64,000 bases of DNA from Cladocopium goreaui (Eukaryota; Sar; Dinophyceae; Suessiales; Symbiodiniaceae), in NCBI GenBank assembly GCA_947184155.2, contig CAMXCT020002768.1, forward strand, positions 544,419 to 608,418, read 5' to 3'. Below are positions 10,400 through 21,369 of the stretch, piece by piece (position 1 is the first letter of the stretch; each line of letters starts with the position of its first letter). A program made the translations under genes and the position numbers. The notes below the pieces were generated by a model that was not told the origin of the DNA, did no database searches, and was given only the letters and a program-made list of their open reading frames with translations.

Positions 10400-10507
10400 T
10401 ACCCTCTGGTAAACATACAAAAAACTATGGAAAGATCCACCATTTTTCATGGGAAAACTCACTATGAATGGCCATTTTCAATAGCTATGTTAAATTACCA
10501 GAGGGTA
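10400..10507. repeat. Family A element, forward orientation
   Basis: Left arm carries the AAACATACAAAAAACTATGG variant. Right end is canonical TTAAATTACCAGAGGGTA. Confidence 0.85.
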
Positions 10508-10575
10508 GTGGTTAATGGTGGTTGAAAAAGTGGTTTTCATAGGGTATAAACCAACAACAATGGGAATATGATGGT

Positions 10576-10700
10576 TAGGAAAAAATATCTGGTTGGGGAA
10601 ATGTTTGGAACATGACATTTTTGATTTTCCCCAAGAGTTGGGATGATGATCCAATCTGCGAGCTCATATTTTTCAGGGGGCAGGTCAACCACCAATTGGT
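10576..10700. repeat. Family B element, diverged
   Basis: CTGGTTGGGGAAATGTTTGG at the left, CATATTTTTCAGGGGGCAGG and TCAACCACCAATTGG at the right; the interior is longer than in other copies. Confidence 0.5.
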
Positions 10701-10788
10701 TATCATCTCGGTCATCTATGATTGGCTACGCTGAACCAGAAATCTGTGGCGTTTCAAGACTTGAAATTTTAAACAAAATGAAGAAATT

Positions 10789-10899
10789 TACCCTCTGGTA
10801 AATTAACAGTTGGACCCTGAAAATCACCCATTTTTAGAGGAAACTCATCTTCCAACCCCGATGACTACCAGGGTCGAACTGTTAATTTACTGGAGGGTA
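10789..10899. repeat. Family C element
   Basis: TACCCTCTGGTAAATTAACA and GTTAATTTACTGGAGGGTA ends, with the family C interior TTGGACCCTGA and CCAGGGTCGAAC. Confidence 0.8.
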
Positions 10900-10939
10900 A
10901 TGAACAGTATATATATATAGTTAAACAAAAGACTTGTAA

Positions 10940-11021
10940 GGCCTATTTTTGAGGGAATATCCCCACAATTCATATGGCCAAACATATGGTACTAACGTAC
11001 CTCCATCTGTTGGATCCTGAG
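10940..11021 (+). mobile_element. Family E introner-like element ending at a 3' splice site
   Basis: This about 82-base sequence is nearly identical to 21370-21451 (GGCCTATTTTT to TTGGATCCTG). It carries TACTAAC at 10990-10996, the ideal branch-point heptamer, 26 bases before the terminal GAG. The next base begins the ankyrin exon at 11022. The repeat therefore supplies branch point and acceptor for that exon. The interpretation as an intron-generating element is inference. Confidence 0.6.
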
Positions 11022-11090
11022 GCCCGGGACAGGCAAGGCCGAACGCCCTTGAGTTGGGCCTCGGGCAACGGACACGTGCACGTTGTGGAG
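11022..11090 (+). CDS. Ankyrin-repeat exon
   Basis: Phase 0 reads ARDRQGRTPLSWASGNGHVH then VVEA. D..GRTPL..A..NGH..VV is a textbook ankyrin start and first-helix pattern. Donor is GTTGTG at 11082 or GTGGAG at 11085; the end is approximate. Its acceptor is provided by the family E repeat. Confidence 0.8.
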
Positions 11091-11159
11091 GCCGGCAAAA
11101 CATCCGGTTAAACGTGTTGTTGGTGCCGCTGGGCCGGGGTGACTATAGTGACTATATGA

Positions 11160-11216
11160 TTTACTATATGATTGATGATGATGATTGATGATGATGATGA
11201 TGATGATGATTTACTA
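11160..11216. repeat. GAT/TGA trinucleotide microsatellite
   Basis: Interrupted runs of GATGAT alternating with TTACTATA units. Confidence 0.7.
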
Positions 11217-11252
11217 TAGTGACTCTAGTTGATGATGATTTACTATAGTGAC

Positions 11253-11362
11253 TACCCTCTGGTAATTTGTTACATAACTATGGAAAGATCCACCATTTTT
11301 AATGGGAAAATCCACTATTTCTATGGCCATGTTTCATAGCTATGTGAGTTTACCAGAGGGTA
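11253..11362. repeat. Family A element
   Basis: TACCCTCTGGTAATTTGTTA at the left and GTGAGTTTACCAGAGGGTA at the right; the arms carry the TTGTTACATAACTATGG variant. Confidence 0.85.
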
Positions 11363-11499
11363 TAGTTGATGATGATTTACTATATGATTGATGATCTCAT
11401 TACATCATTGACTGCAACTCATTACATCATCATGATAATTGACTATATATATACTTGATAAAACTCATATCTATATCATAGCATTCACTATTTAATGAC

Positions 11500-11611
11500 C
11501 TGGTTGGTGGTTTCAAACATGTTTAAAATTTTCCATACTTTATATGGGATGTCATCCTTCCCATTGACGAACTCCATCATGTTTCAGAGGGGTAGGTCAA
11601 CCACCAACCAG
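11500..11611. repeat. Family B element
   Basis: CTGGTTGGTGGTTTCAAACA, ATGGGATGTCATCCTTCCCA, CATGTTTCAGAGGGGTAGG and GTCAACCACCAACCAG in order; same subtype as 48014-48119. Confidence 0.85.
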
Positions 11612-11733
11612 ATATGATTTGTGGATTAACCACTATTAACCATTATTAACTATTAACCATTATTAACCATTATTAACCATGGTTAAATCACCATGAAATC
11701 ACCAACCAGTTGATTATATCATCGCCTTCCGAG

Positions 11734-11776
11734 GAACTCGTGGACCGCTCTGCCCACCTTGATTTGCCGGAGCGGG
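11734..11776 (+). CDS. Ankyrin-repeat exon
   Basis: Follows CTTCCGAG. The frame reads ELVDRSAHLDLPERG, equivalent to LLDRGAHLDL.D.G of an ankyrin hairpin. Donor GTGCTG at 11777. Confidence 0.6.
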
Positions 11777-12370
11777 GTGCTGCATCGATTATGGGATTTT
11801 CGATGTGGGTTTTCCCAGCATTTTTCCGAAGGAAACCTTGGAATTTCCTAAAGAAACCCATGGGTTTTCCACATTTGTTTCTATGTTTACCCCACGGTAA
11901 GGTTGATGATGAAAAATGAGAAGTTTAAGCAACAGAACATGCGAGTTTCCGTAGAAAACACTATCTGTTTAATATGAGTCGCTAACGCATTCTAAGTACA
12001 GTGTATGTCAATAGGCAATAGGAATGGGTATTTCACCATTGGTCGTTGCTTTTCCTTGGGCATTGAAGATCCGCTAGGGAGGGATCCAGTAACGACCCTG
12101 CCAATAGTTAAGGAGGTGGGAAGAAATTGTTTTCCGCCAAAAACTGTTGTGGTTTTAGAAACATTAATACCGTAATACCTGTGATAATGGCACGGGGTCA
12201 TTGAATGTTTCCTGTATGACTGTATGTGTCTGGTACTGTAGTTTCACATGCGTTTTCTGGTTTCATTCACTCTTGATTTGATACCCACCCGTGTAGGGGT
12301 TGGTCGTTTTCTTCACCACAAAGCAGCACTGCATAACTTTGATGATCCCATATTTCTTAATATTAAATTA

Positions 12371-12469
12371 CTGGTTGGTGGTTTCAAACAGGTTTTATTT
12401 TCCATAATATATGGGATAATCCTTCCCAACTGAATAATATGTTTCAAGATGGTTAAAACTACCAACCAG
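12371..12469. repeat. Family B element
   Basis: CTGGTTGGTGGTTTCAAACA to AAAACTACCAACCAG, with the TATATGGGATAATCCTTCCC interior as in 7384-7481. Confidence 0.85.
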
Positions 12470-12565
12470 ATTATATATATATATATACATTATCTGTTGT
12501 ATATGTGTAAATATGAACTGTTTTTATCAGTATACAATCTACATTATGTTTTTTTTCTGGTGTAG

Positions 12566-12604
12566 GGTGCGCTGTTGGATTGCTCACATTCAGTCACCGC
12601 CAAT
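12566..12604 (+). CDS. Ankyrin-like short exon
   Basis: Polypyrimidine tract plus GGTGTAG precedes a phase-0 13-codon block, GALLDCSHSVTAN, with donor GTTGAC at 12605. ALLDCS.SVTAN resembles the ALLDAGADVNA end of an ankyrin repeat. Confidence 0.5.
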
Positions 12605-12786
12605 GTTGACCCCACCCGTCATTGTTGTTTGTTAATGCCCTATTGTTTTTTATATAACATAGTATGGATTTCTTTTTCAATGTAAATAGCATCATTCTTA
12701 TCATCTATAAATGGGCCGTTTTCCAGAGCAAAACTGTGATTCAATGACCAGGTCGGGTGCCAACACCCAGCCTTGGTTGAGCGCAG

Positions 12787-12885
12787 GACTTGAAGGGCAT
12801 GACGCCCTTGATGTATGCAGCGGGCATTGGCCAGGCGACTTTTTGTGATGGGAAGTGGCTCCAAATGGTCGAACTGTTCCGGCGG
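12787..12885 (+). CDS. Ankyrin-repeat exon of exactly 33 codons
   Basis: Between acceptor TTGAGCGCAG and donor GTGAAT lie exactly 33 codons, one canonical repeat length: DLKGMTPLMYAAGIGQATFC then DGKWLQMVELFRR. D..GMTPLMYAA and the later MVELFRR correspond to the two helices. Phase 0 at both ends would allow unit-by-unit exon duplication. Confidence 0.85.
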
Positions 12886-13387
12886 GTGAATTGGTTCGTT
12901 GGTGCAGATGTTTATGGCTTGATACAGCAACACACCTTTGGCTAGAACAAAGAAATTATGCATCTATTTTGGTTTAGCCCATTGTTGTAGGATGCCGTAT
13001 GGTTACTTAAACCCAAAGCTAGGGTGATTTTTTCGATGATGGGCATCCCAGTTTTGATATCTTGAATTGAGGTTTGATAGTTGGCCCAACTTGTCATGGT
13101 AGCTGATGGTGTGGCATGTAACCCCTGTTAGATAAACTTCCTGATGAAATGAGTCATTTGACGTTCAAGCTTTTGCCGCACAATTCGTTGTAGATGGTAT
13201 ATATAGAGCGTCATGTGGTATTTTGCATGGTAAACCCAACTCCATAAATCATCCCTAATAGAGATTTATGGCATTGGGTCATTGGGTCATTGGGTCATTT
13301 GGTTTTACCATATCATTGGGTTTTACCATAGATCTTGTGCATTTTTCCCGCAGATCTTTTGTGATCCCCTCAACCTCGGCTCGTCAG

Positions 13388-13458
13388 GTCCCTGTGGCCG
13401 AGAAGCTCATTGAATTCAAAGCCAACATCCGGGCACGCCTTCGGGGAAGCGTCGGAAA
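13388..13458 (+). CDS. Ankyrin-repeat exon
   Basis: The frame reads VPVAEKLIEFKANIRARLRG then SVGK. VAEKLIEFKANI matches VV.LLIE.GANI. The acceptor could be GTCAG at 13387 (used here) or CCCGCAG at 13353, which keeps the frame open. Donor GTGGAA at 13459. Confidence 0.7.
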
Positions 13459-14578
13459 GTGGAAACCCTGCTTGGATTCAGAATTTATGTGTTCCCATAA
13501 CAAATAATTATATACATACACATTGTCACATTGATAAATAATTGATATATATTATATATATGTTATATATATATATATATACGCAGATACATACATATTA
13601 TATATAATCAAGGATATATTTATAATATATATATATGGGGCTTCCTGCAAATGGTTCCTTGTTACAATGACTATGTGTTTTCCTAATATCAAATCCCACC
13701 CCATGGCCTGAGATATGGGCAGTTTATGGTTTCCAGAAGCACTGTTTGTTGAGTTTCAATCCCTGGGGGATGACTGGCTCGAAAGAATTGAAAGAATGTG
13801 GATATTGCCGTGTCAATTTCGTCTTGAAATGATACGAGTTATGTGTACATACTGTACATGTCTTAAATTGAGAAACGGAAAGACAAAAACATTGGGTAAT
13901 ACGGCAGAAGCCCTGGTAGTTGGTGCTCCCATAGTAATCCCATCCCCCTAAGGTTGCCCCCTTTTTTGGCCTTGGGGGATGGGATTGTAAGACCAACCGA
14001 AAAAACACGGCAGGCAGTGGACAAAGAGGAGAAGACCGCTGCGATGCACGCAACGATCTATGACACAGAAACTGGGTTCAATGGGTTTTTGATCTTGAAG
14101 CATTTCCTGTTTCAGTGGGTTTGTCTTGTGGCCTGTCCAGTCAGCGCTCTGCAACGAAACGAGACCATTTTATTCCTTCCAACCCAATGCAAATGAGGGG
14201 AGTGGTCACTGCCACTCCAGTTCATTCTTCCTTCCCACTGATTCTCTTGCAAAACGCAGTATTTTATTGTACTTAAATGACCCTACGCTAGGACAGCTAA
14301 CAAAATGTTGGTCTCTAGCGGGATTAGAAGCGAGTGAACCCCGAAATGAAAGAGAATAGTTTTTTTTTGGAGCTTATGTATCTGACTAGCCACTGAAACC
14401 AATCTATATCCATATTTGGACGTGCTCCATCGAATCTTCACTGCATAATCAGCGCCATCATCCGGACAGAACCAAAGATTATAGGTTGGAACTCCCAATT
14501 ATGAAGTTTCTTTTCCACCCTGGACCCAGCAAATTTCACTCGCAATGAGGGATGCTGGTCGTATTTTTTGTGTCTTAG
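13459..14578. other. Long intron or spacer
   Basis: TA microsatellites at 13505-13640. Several open frames on both strands between 13715 and 14360 show no splice-site logic or known motif. A short foldback (CCCATCCCCC with GGGGGATGGG) sits at 13940-13984. Confidence 0.4.
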
Positions 14579-14671
14579 GACAAGATGGGGCTCCAGCAGA
14601 AGAAGCAGAAAATCTTGGACATGCTTCAACTGCGCGAGAAGGACCTGCATGATGATCCTGGGTTGGGGACG
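14579..14671 (+). CDS. Charged, coiled-coil-like exon
   Basis: A TTTTTTGTGTCTTAG acceptor and GTATAC donor flank 31 codons in phase 0: DKMGLQQKKQKILDMLQLRE then KDLHDDPGLGT. Leucine and charged residues are spaced as in an amphipathic helix. It marks the switch from ankyrin-type to helical exons. Confidence 0.7.
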
Positions 14672-15643
14672 GTATACCCCAGGGATTTTGCCATGTCTTG
14701 GTGTCTCCAAAAGTGATGCGCGTACAACGTCCATTTTTGCGTCAGGGGAATCTTAGGTTTTTTTTTAATAATCGTTGTTTTTATATGTTTTGATTGCACG
14801 CAAGAACATGTTTTTTTCGAATGCAACTCAGTGGCATGTGATTCATGTGATTCAGTGACAAGAACTGCGTGTATTTTCCGAACTGCGAATGGAAGCACCA
14901 GCCATTCCCCCCAGCCTGGCCGTGGGTGTCTCAATCATCAGCCAGTTCAAGTTGGTCAAACCCCATTGTGTCTTGGTGTCTATCCCTGTATCAACCAGGT
15001 CATATAAACTACAGGTAATATCCTGTGAAAGGAAAATATCCATGTCTTCACCAAGGTTGTCTATATACATGGCAACCGTTGTACTGGTTGATGATCTTAG
15101 TTTCACCATATGAAGCGAAGAAATTCATATCCATGCGTATCATTGTAGGTATATAATATATATATATAGTATAGTATTATAGAATATATATATATACACC
15201 TGGAACTTCCCAATACTGATTTTTTTGACTCCCCCAATAAAAGATGGATTTTGAGGCTTGATGTGGAAAAAGAACACATAAGAACACCGGAGTGGTGGTT
15301 TTTGCCGTTCGAGACATGTCGGAGGTTCCTTTAGTGGAAAAACGCGTTCAAGAAGCGTGAAAAAAAAACATTCAAAACCGTTCGGAGGCGTTCTGGAGTG
15401 AAAAAAAAACGTTCTGGAGTGGAAATAACCGTTCAGGAGCTCTTTTTCTCTTGAATTTGGCAAAATTGATCGATTTTGGCTTTGGTGTGGAAATTTCCAC
15501 GATCAAGAGGATCCAGGTATATATGATGATCATATATATATATATATACACATATGATTATATGTATATACATATGTAGTACATCAGAACCACTTGTTGA
15601 TTGGTTCTGTCTACCAAATGAGTTTCTTTAACAACGTCTGCAG

Positions 15644-15782
15644 CTGCTGGTCGCTTCCCCACCCGGGAATTTTCGCGCCGAAAAGGAGCTGGAACGGGAA
15701 GCGGAACGTGAAGCCGAACGCGAGTTGGAGCGAGCTGCCTTGGAGCGCGAGAGGCAGCAAGAAGCGGAGCTGGAGGCGGAAA
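15644..15782 (+). CDS. Glu/Arg-rich coiled-coil exon
   Basis: After GTCTGCAG the frame reads LLVASPPGNFRAEKELEREA and continues as EREAERELERAALERERQQE. Residues alternate E, R, A and L, typical of a long single alpha-helix or coiled coil. Donor GTGAAG at 15783. The minus-strand serine-rich frame is a shadow. Confidence 0.8.
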
Positions 15783-16132
15783 GTGAAGGGCAAATGACTC
15801 CAATTAATGGATGAATGGCTGGAGGAATATGGTGAATGGCTGGCGGAAGTTGAATCACCAGAAAACACATGTATTTCACAATATTTCACTCATTTCACAT
15901 GTTCAATCTACCTTTTAAAGTGTATTGGAGGTGGATCTTTTCTGAAAGATTGTGCTCTTTGAACTCACCACAGGATTTCATCCCAGACACACGGTGCTGT
16001 TGATGATTTGGGGATGCTGGGTATTCAGATCTGATCATTTTAAGTGGTCCAACAGGATGTCAATTTTTATCTGATCCACAAGTGTGGGGCCAATGGCCCA
16101 GTGGTACACCCCAGGACCCACGCAATTTCTGG

Positions 16133-16235
16133 TACCCTGTGTTATTTAACATAGCTATTGAAAATGACCATTTATAGTGGATTTACCCATTAAAAATTGT
16201 GATTTTCCATAGTTACGTTAGTTTACCAGAGGGTG
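16133..16235. repeat. Family A element, mutated ends
   Basis: TACCCTGTGTTATTTAACAT and GTTAGTTTACCAGAGGGTG; reverse-orientation core. Confidence 0.75.
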
Positions 16236-16593
16236 TCAATCAATCTTTAGAGGTTAGTGTTGCAAGTTCAAGTCACACCTAGCCATGTCCGATGAAAAGA
16301 GATCTGGTCGCAGCCTAGCACAGCTGGTGAAACCGTGAAACTGAGCCAGCTGTACTGAAAAAGTTTTATTGAAGTCACCCGTGAAACGGATGAAGCGAGA
16401 GTCCAAAGAGTGGCAGTTTGCTGGCCATAAAGCCATGCGAAAAGTTGTGGAAAACCGCCCTGCATTTGAGATGTGCTGTGTTCAATTTGTCCCATGAATA
16501 AAAAATCCACCATGGGGATTTTTTTAAAGAGACATGCTGTACTTTTTGTGGCCTTCAGTCCAAGCACTGCCCCATGCACACAAGCTGCCTCAG

Positions 16594-16648
16594 CCTGCGG
16601 TAGTGCCTGCGACGTCAGCACGGACAAAACGTTTGGAAGAGAGGCAAG
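16594..16648 (+). CDS. Exon, unassigned basic peptide
   Basis: After GCTGCCTCAG the frame reads PAVVPATSARTKRLEERQ with donor GTGGAT at 16649. An alternative acceptor nine bases upstream adds LPQ in frame. The charged end fits the neighbouring coiled-coil exons. Confidence 0.5.
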
Positions 16649-17394
16649 GTGGATACCAAGAGCCAACATCTATAATATTTATATGGTATATACACTGTGT
16701 ATGTGTGCAGTATATTATATATATTATATATATATATGTATTTTATATATATATGTATAGTATAGAGCTATGTATATATATATATATACACACACGCATA
16801 TGTATGTACATGTATGCAGTACGCTTGTATGTGTACACACTCTGAATATGTTTCTGTAGACATGTAGAGGCTCTCATTTACATAGATATTATGACATATT
16901 TGCATAGTGAAGCTGATATGACTAATATGAATGTGTAGATATGCATCCAAAAAAGTGAGGTCATCAGAGGACGCCCAAACCTGGTTAGTTGCCCCAGTCT
17001 GCCCACCCATGGCATGGGGATGCATGGGGTAGAAAAATGTCCCGACCGGTCGTGAAATCTCAAGACGTTAAACTATATGAGTGTCAGGCAAAATAATGGT
17101 TTACCAGCAGATGAGGGTCAAGCAAGCAAACTATGTTACCTTGCTCGGTAGCCACAAGAAATAGGTAAAAGTACCAAGCCAAGGTGTCTTTTACTGCGCA
17201 TTTCACTGGATGCCTACCGGGTGTCCCTAAAAAAATGGAAGGTAGAAAGAAACAGCAAGCCTTGTATCAATGCATTAGCTTCTGAATATGGGGTCCAAAG
17301 ATTCCAGAAGATAGATATCATAGATATCATAGATCCAAATATCATAGATCTCAAAACCTTTAGATACCATAGATCTAAACTGAGCAACTGAAAG
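16649..17394. other. Intron with TA/TG microsatellites
   Basis: 16705-16850 is a dense TATA and ACACGCAT microsatellite. 17305-17370 holds ATCATAGAT repeats. I see no confident exon. Confidence 0.4.
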
Positions 17395-17420
17395 ATGCCG
17401 GGGGCGCCTCGTGCCAAATG
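17395..17420 (+). CDS. Possible micro-exon
   Basis: A 26-base GC block (ATGCCGGGGGCGCC...) ends at a strong GTGAGA donor and follows CTGAAAG. Reads MPGAPRAK. Too short to be sure. Confidence 0.3.
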
Positions 17421-18052
17421 GTGAGACTTTGAATGCCAGAGGTGCTCTGATGGATTTAGCCCAAGTGGACCATTAGAAATACCCCGATGGCTGAAAAAAG
17501 ACGGGGGTTGACTGTTTCTGTTTCATTGGGGATTATTATAGCCCATAACAGGATACAATATAATATAGTAGGGATACCTATTGGCCAATCAGCTAGTCAG
17601 TGTAAACGGATGAGGTATATATATATATGTGTGTGTTTTCACTGCTCAAGTGATTGTCTTAACCGTTTTGCCTTTATCCGAAAATGGGAGCTACCCCAAA
17701 ACGGCGAGTTAAATATGTTGCATAATTAATTGATGAAATAATGAGTAAGCAGTGGATTTGGATCTCTACTTTCGGACAAACCCACCAACATATATACAGT
17801 ATATATAATGAATCTATACATAATCTGGTAACCCCATACGTACACCACGTGTGGGGATTGTTTATACTTGGCATTTCTGGCCGGAAAACTGGAGTGTTTG
17901 TTGTTGGGTCTACGAAATCACATATAGTTATACAATATACCGTATTATAATATGTTCATTATCCATATATAATATACAGTATTATAATATTTTATATATG
18001 TCCATAATATATAATATACATATATTATCATTTATATGTTGAATTGCACCAG

Positions 18053-18106
18053 GATGAGTCATACCACAAGGCTGGCAGGACCTTCGGTTGGCTCATGGAT
18101 TTGCCG
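18053..18106 (+). CDS. Exon, unassigned
   Basis: GCACCAG acceptor, GTGATG donor, 18 codons in phase 0: DESYHKAGRTFGWLMDLP. Composition is ordinary globular protein. No domain recognised; it lies in the charged-exon section. Confidence 0.65.
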
Positions 18107-18468
18107 GTGATGACCAACAGTGGATACCCCAAATGATAACCCATTACGGACCACAGAACACTCGGGCTCGACTGGGGTAGTGAGGAGATAGATTGGGGAA
18201 GGGGTTATAATAGGCTCTGGGTTATTTGGTGGAGCGCAGGCTGGCGCCGCGACTTCGATATTGGATATTTCATGTTAGTGATGTGGTCCGAAAGACAAAC
18301 TTGGTCAGATCCCAACTCACAAAAGGTGTTGGTTTTTGGATTTACGACGGCAAATTCCGACAGAATTTCCGACATTGTTCCCTCACTGTAAATGGGATTG
18401 CAAGTGGTGCTGGTGTAAAATGATGGTAAATTTGTCACCACGACCCGGGAAATGTTCCGGTCACTTAG

Positions 18469-18551
18469 GTACAGAGGGCGGCAACAGAGAAGACGGGGAC
18501 AGAGCTCTATGTGACTCTGTTGCAACGGAGGAGTGGTTGGCCCAACTACGG
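18469..18551 (+). CDS. Exon, acidic, unassigned
   Basis: After GGTCACTTAG the frame reads TEGGNREDGDRALCDSVATE then EWLAQLR, donor GTTGAT at 18552. The frame stays open to a TGA at 18591, so a terminal exon is an alternative. Confidence 0.55.
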
Positions 18552-19304
18552 GTTGATTCGACAAAACCAGTGAAACCCTGGGATATGAAATGATATGAAT
18601 GAAATGCAGGGATTGAAGCCACAAATGATGATGATTGGTTTGGTAATCTCAGGAATGGAGATGCGCTGTTTTCGTCACTGCCCTTCAACCAACCAGAGCC
18701 AATCCCGACATTGGGAAGCTTCACTTTGGAGCCTGAAATGAGGATTTTTTCCGCATCATTTAGGACAAAAAAATCCATTGGTGAGGGAAGTGCAGCAACT
18801 ACTGCCATGTGGGGTCCATGGTAATACTGAATACAATGCCCGGTGTACATACATATAGTTGCATATATATCACATACATAATCATATAATTATACATATA
18901 ATATATTATAGTTATATTATATATATATATTGTTATATTAATGTGTATATATATATGTGTGTGTTAACTGTAGGATTTTCAGCAGATACACTTGAAATAT
19001 TGGATTATCGCGTGCACACACACACATGGTACCTTTGTTTATGAATGGCTAGTTGATGGCGGAACATTTCTATGGAGGGATATTTCATACACCGCCCAAA
19101 CATGATGAAAATTAGTTACATTATATTATGTTTTTGTGATGGGTGTACCTATAACTATGTTTTGCTCGATTGAACATTGATTTTCTGTGGATGATGATTC
19201 ATCACAATGTCCCCATGTTTGTTGAAGAATAATGGTAATAATTTCTCATATGTATATATATATACACGCAGAGTGGGGCCCCCAAATGTCTATTACAATC
19301 CATC

Positions 19305-19409
19305 TACCCTCTGGTAAACTAACATAACTATGGAAAATCACCATTTTCAATGGGAAAATCCACTATAAATGGTCATTTTCAATAGCTATTTTGACATAAC
19401 CAGAGGGTA
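19305..19409. repeat. Family A element, forward orientation
   Basis: Complete copy with the TTTTGACATAACCAGAGGGT right-arm variant. Confidence 0.9.
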
Positions 19410-19470
19410 ACTCGTCCAATATATCCATTCTATCCCCCGGAAAAAAAAAAAAACCTTCAACAGTTCCCAG

Positions 19471-19512
19471 GTGGCCAAAGCCGTGCCACACACCTCTGAG
19501 GCCGGGTTTTTG
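19471..19512 (+). CDS. Possible short exon
   Basis: Polypyrimidine tract and GTTCCCAG are followed by VAKAVPHTSEAG in phase 0. No clear donor, so the end is approximate. Confidence 0.25.
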
Positions 19513-19651
19513 TTCGGATGATCTTCACTGGAAACCATGGAATTTTCCCATGAAATATGGATTATCCCAATTTTTGTTGCATGAAATATGGAAAACATCC
19601 CAAATTTTGGATGGTTAAATTATATAAATGGAAAGTTTTTGAGCATGATCC

Positions 19652-19759
19652 ACCCTTCAGTAATCTAACATAGCCATGGAAAATGGTCATGAAAATCATA
19701 GGTAAATCGTCTACTGTCATGGGTGCATTTTCATAGCTATCTGAAATTACCAGAGTGTA
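19652..19759. repeat. Decayed family A element
   Basis: Both ends are recognisable (ACCCTTCAGTAATCTAACAT, GAAATTACCAGAGTGTA) but several changes separate it from the intact copies. Confidence 0.6.
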
Positions 19760-19881
19760 ACCACAAAATTAACAAGAAACACACCAAACATGGTGATTTT
19801 GTTCAGCAATCGAGGATTGAAGCAGTTGGAGAATTGGCATAGTTCAAGGGCTATCGGCTATCGCTTCTTTGCGCCCAGCAG

Positions 19882-19926
19882 GTCTCGAAAGGAAAAGCCA
19901 AGGGATATGGCAGATATGACGGTGCC
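19882..19926 (+). CDS. Exon, basic, unassigned
   Basis: GCGCCCAGCAG acceptor; phase-0 15 codons VSKGKAKGYGRYDGA; donor GTGAAA at 19927. Lys/Gly/Tyr-rich linker-like peptide. Confidence 0.5.
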
Positions 19927-20443
19927 GTGAAAAAGACCACTCACTATATTTGACGCTAATTGTTTGCCGCACAATGACTATTGCATACTATTACTGTAGT
20001 TGAATAATTGTTAAACAATTCATCCACTCTTCAGAATGCTGAACAAAAGTCCCATGTTGGAAGCATCCAAGCTCAATAGAAATATATAGGGTTTTCTGAA
20101 AAGAAGGTACCCCATTCCATATGCTGCTTCACCATCACGGTCCTGCTTAGCATGGATATGTTGGGGCAAATCCTCATTTTCATACACACCCAACTATCAA
20201 ATACTGTTGGATATCCCCATTCTATACCCCCTATTTGTTGGCTAAGCCTCCATGTATTATTGATTAATCCCTGTAAGTAAATAAATAAATAAATAAATAT
20301 ATATATATATATGCCTAGACCCTCCAAGTAGCCAGAAAAATCATGGTAAACGGTTTTTACGTATTAAGATTCTGGTGTCAAATGCCTATTTTTATGGCTA
20401 CTTGGAGGATTTAATTTTAAATGTTGGGGATCATCGGGATCAG

Positions 20444-20482
20444 GACCATTTGAAAGCCGAAGACCGGCTCTCACTGAAACGT
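20444..20482 (+). CDS. Exon, charged, unassigned
   Basis: After GGGATCAG: DHLKAEDRLSLKR, donor GTGAAA at 20483 (alternatives at 20481 and 20489). The heptad-like L spacing fits neighbouring coiled-coil exons. Confidence 0.5.
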
Positions 20483-20734
20483 GTGAAAGTTCGTCCCTGC
20501 CTCAGAATTTCATGGGCTTCCTGGATCATTTTTTTTTTGACACACATCTCAAAGCTTAAGGGAAATTATGCGAAAAGCAATGAACAGGAGAAACCAAGAA
20601 TTTACAGAGATACAAAAAGAGTCAGTTTTTTTGAGATTTATAGATCCCATTCTTCGATTTGAACCTGGACACAGCTTCAGGAAATGACCACTGACTAATC
20701 AATTGCGACGGAGCCAGGGATGGTGAAAATCCCC

Positions 20735-20870
20735 ACTACCCTCGGCAATATGGCAATGAAAAAACACCCATTTATGGATGCTTTTCCCATTATACAACAC
20801 CTCCAGTTATAAGGGAGTTGCCATTGCCATGTTTGACTACCAAAGAGTGCATGGGGAGCTAGAGAGCCTA
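20735..20870. repeat. Family G inverted-repeat element, diverged
   Basis: Contains ATATGGCAATGAAAA on the left and GCCATTGCCATGTTTGACTA on the right. Related to 51376-51501. Confidence 0.4.
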
Positions 20871-20937
20871 ATCAATCCTATAATGCATGGTGGTAAAACC
20901 TGGTTTTGGGGTTTTCCCGTGTTTTAGAACTACTTAG

Positions 20938-20942
20938 CTCGC

Positions 20943-20975
<33 letters not shown>

Positions 20976-20980
20976 TTCTG
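20938..20980. repeat. CT dinucleotide microsatellite
   Basis: Run of CTCTCTCT with few interruptions. Confidence 0.9.
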
Positions 20981-21254
20981 TGTCTCTCTACAACACAACC
21001 CAATATGTGTACTGTAACATGCATGTATGTGTATATATATATATACATAAGACGTATGTTTTTTTTAATTATTATTTTGTATTTATGTCATTAGCATGCG
21101 AACATGTATATATATATATACTGTATATACATATACATAATATCTATCACTACTAAATATACATCAATAATTCTGCACATTTCATTGTGTTCACCTTTTC
21201 AAAACATGTTAATTCAGCGTTTTCCCTGAAATCAGTAAATGAATCATGAGTGAG

Positions 21255-21337
21255 CTGGGAATCCTTTGCACTGGCGGCATACCTTTGGGATTTCACCCTC
21301 AATGGCCATGACGAAATGGAACCGAGAAAAATTGGAG
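21255..21337 (+). CDS. Exon, unassigned
   Basis: The frame reads SWESFALAAYLWDFTLNGHD then EMEPRKIG and ends at a GTACCT donor at 21338. Acceptor is ATGAGTGAG (AG at 21253-21254) or four bases earlier. The ordinary globular-protein composition makes it a good exon candidate. Confidence 0.6.
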
Positions 21338-21369
21338 GTACCTACCATAGAAAAAAGGCCTATTTTTCA

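Noticed and set aside
13715-14360. Several 60-110 codon frames on both strands
   Set aside because: No motifs, no acceptor or donor pairs and no compositional contrast with flanking intron.
16268-16669. 133-codon minus-strand frame
   Set aside because: Overlaps the plus-strand exon at 16594 and a region of mixed composition; no recognisable domain or splice logic.
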